Shown here piece after piece: positions 35,899 through 36,458 of a stretch of 36,458 bases of DNA. The stretch lies in NCBI GenBank assembly GCA_027356255.1, contig DAIEGL010000021.1:1-36458 (forward strand), read 5' to 3'. Positions within the stretch are counted from its first letter, which is position 1. Every line of letters starts with the position of its first letter. Both the position numbers and the translations under genes were made by a program. The notes below the pieces were generated by a model. The model saw nothing but the letters and a program-made list of their open reading frames with translations, did no database searches and had not been told where the DNA came from. Source of the stretch: Geobacter sp. (GTDB lineage: Bacteria > Desulfobacterota > Desulfuromonadia > Geobacterales > Geobacteraceae).

Positions 35899-36458
35899 GC
35901 GCTGAAAAGATCGACATGTCCGAAGGGATGCGGAAGGGGATATACATCCTCCCCAACCTCTTTACCGCCGGTAGCCTCTTTGCCGGTTTTTATTGCATGG
36001 TTTCCACCCTTAACTACGATTACAGGACGGCCGCACTCTGGATACTCGCCTCCTCCATCTTCGACGGCCTGGACGGCAAGGTGGCGCGGCTCACCGGCAC
36101 GGCCAGCAAGTTCGGGGTGGAGTTCGACTCCCTTGCCGACCTCGTTTCTTTCGGTGCGGCCCCTGGGCTTCTCATGTACGCGTGGGCGCTCAAGCCGTTC
36201 GGGAGGCTCGGTTGGCTGGCCGCTTTCCTCTTTGTCGCCTGCGCGGCTCTCCGCCTTGCCCGCTTCAACGTGCAGGTAAACACGGTGGAAAGCAAGCGCT
36301 TCGTCGGCCTTCCCACTCCGGCGGCGGCCAGCATGGTCTCCGCAACGGTGCTCCTGTTCTCCCATTTCGGCTGGCCCAGCTCCTACAAGAAACTGGCCAT
36401 CCTGCTCCTAATATATTTTCTCGCCCTCCTCATGGTTTCCAACGTCCGCTACTATTCC
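35895..36458 (+). CDS. pssA: CDP-diacylglycerol-serine O-phosphatidyltransferase (cut by window end)
   Basis: The 5' part (188 codons visible, no stop before the edge) of an integral membrane CDP-alcohol phosphatidyltransferase. The catalytic signature DGxxxAR...G...D...D is complete: FDGLDGKVARLTGTASKFG then VEFDSLADLVSFGAAP. An N-terminal segment reads GIYILPNLFTAGSLFAGFY. It starts at GTG 35895, sharing GTGA with the psd stop. It uses CDP-diacylglycerol from CdsA and serine to make phosphatidylserine, which Psd decarboxylates. Adjacency to psd favours serine as the acceptor rather than glycerol phosphate or inositol. Confidence 0.95.
   Translation, partial: MSAEKIDMSEGMRKGIYILPNLFTAGSLFAGFYCMVSTLNYDYRTAALWILASSIFDGLDGKVARLTGTASKFGVEFDSLADLVSFGAAPGLLMYAWALKPFGRLGWLAAFLFVACAALRLARFNVQVNTVESKRFVGLPTPAAASMVSATVLLFSHFGWPSSYKKLAILLLIYFLALLMVSNVRYYS

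Overview
The window looks like a chromosomal segment of a GC-rich deltaproteobacterium of the Geobacter/Geotalea group (Desulfuromonadota). The reasons are a giant multihaem c-type cytochrome mixing CX2CH with the CX4CH haem motifs typical of Geobacter, an adjoining giant Fn3/beta-propeller secreted protein, many NtrC-type/sigma-54 features, and the order ilvD-ilvB-ilvN-ilvC-psd-pssA. The species is an inference; there is no rRNA or other marker to prove it. All complete genes appear intact. I saw no tRNA, rRNA, CRISPR array, insertion sequence or prophage gene.

Layout. (1) 1-2081: the 5' part of a leftward response regulator (cut by the window edge), diverging from a polyprenyl diphosphate synthase gene with a good sigma-70 promoter, then an 86-aa protein of unknown function behind a good sigma-54-type promoter. 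(2) 2351-5410: a tight operon of an orphan NtrC-family regulator, a thioredoxin-like lipoprotein (ResA type), a CcdA-type membrane thiol transporter and a glyoxalase-fold protein, ending in a heptamer repeat. (3) 5439-8669, leftward: lptF-lptG (LPS export permeases, overlapping by 4 nt) followed by a secreted protein with three IPT/TIG domains. (4) 8748-16595, rightward: the classic translation/envelope cluster rpsB-tsf-pyrH-frr-uppS-cdsA-dxr-rseP-tsaB, with terminator-like hairpins after tsf and frr and an apparently non-canonical ATC start for cdsA. (5) 16596-29814: an AT-rich control region and a three-gene exported module: a 1695-aa cytochrome with 36 candidate haem motifs, a 2286-aa propeller/Fn3 protein and a 295-aa protein with a carboxypeptidase-regulatory-like domain. 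(6) 29955-36458: branched-chain amino acid synthesis (ilvD, ilvB, ilvN, ilvC) followed by psd and the start of pssA for phosphatidylethanolamine synthesis.

How it fits together. The housekeeping blocks serve ribosome function, isoprenoid carriers (dxr, uppS, ispB), phospholipids (cdsA, psd, pssA) and LPS export. The least explained part is the 13-kb exported module in section 5. I infer that it makes a surface or extracellular electron-transfer assembly in which a haem wire is partnered by a large beta-rich scaffold and a small beta-sandwich protein. No gene in it can be given a proven function from sequence alone.
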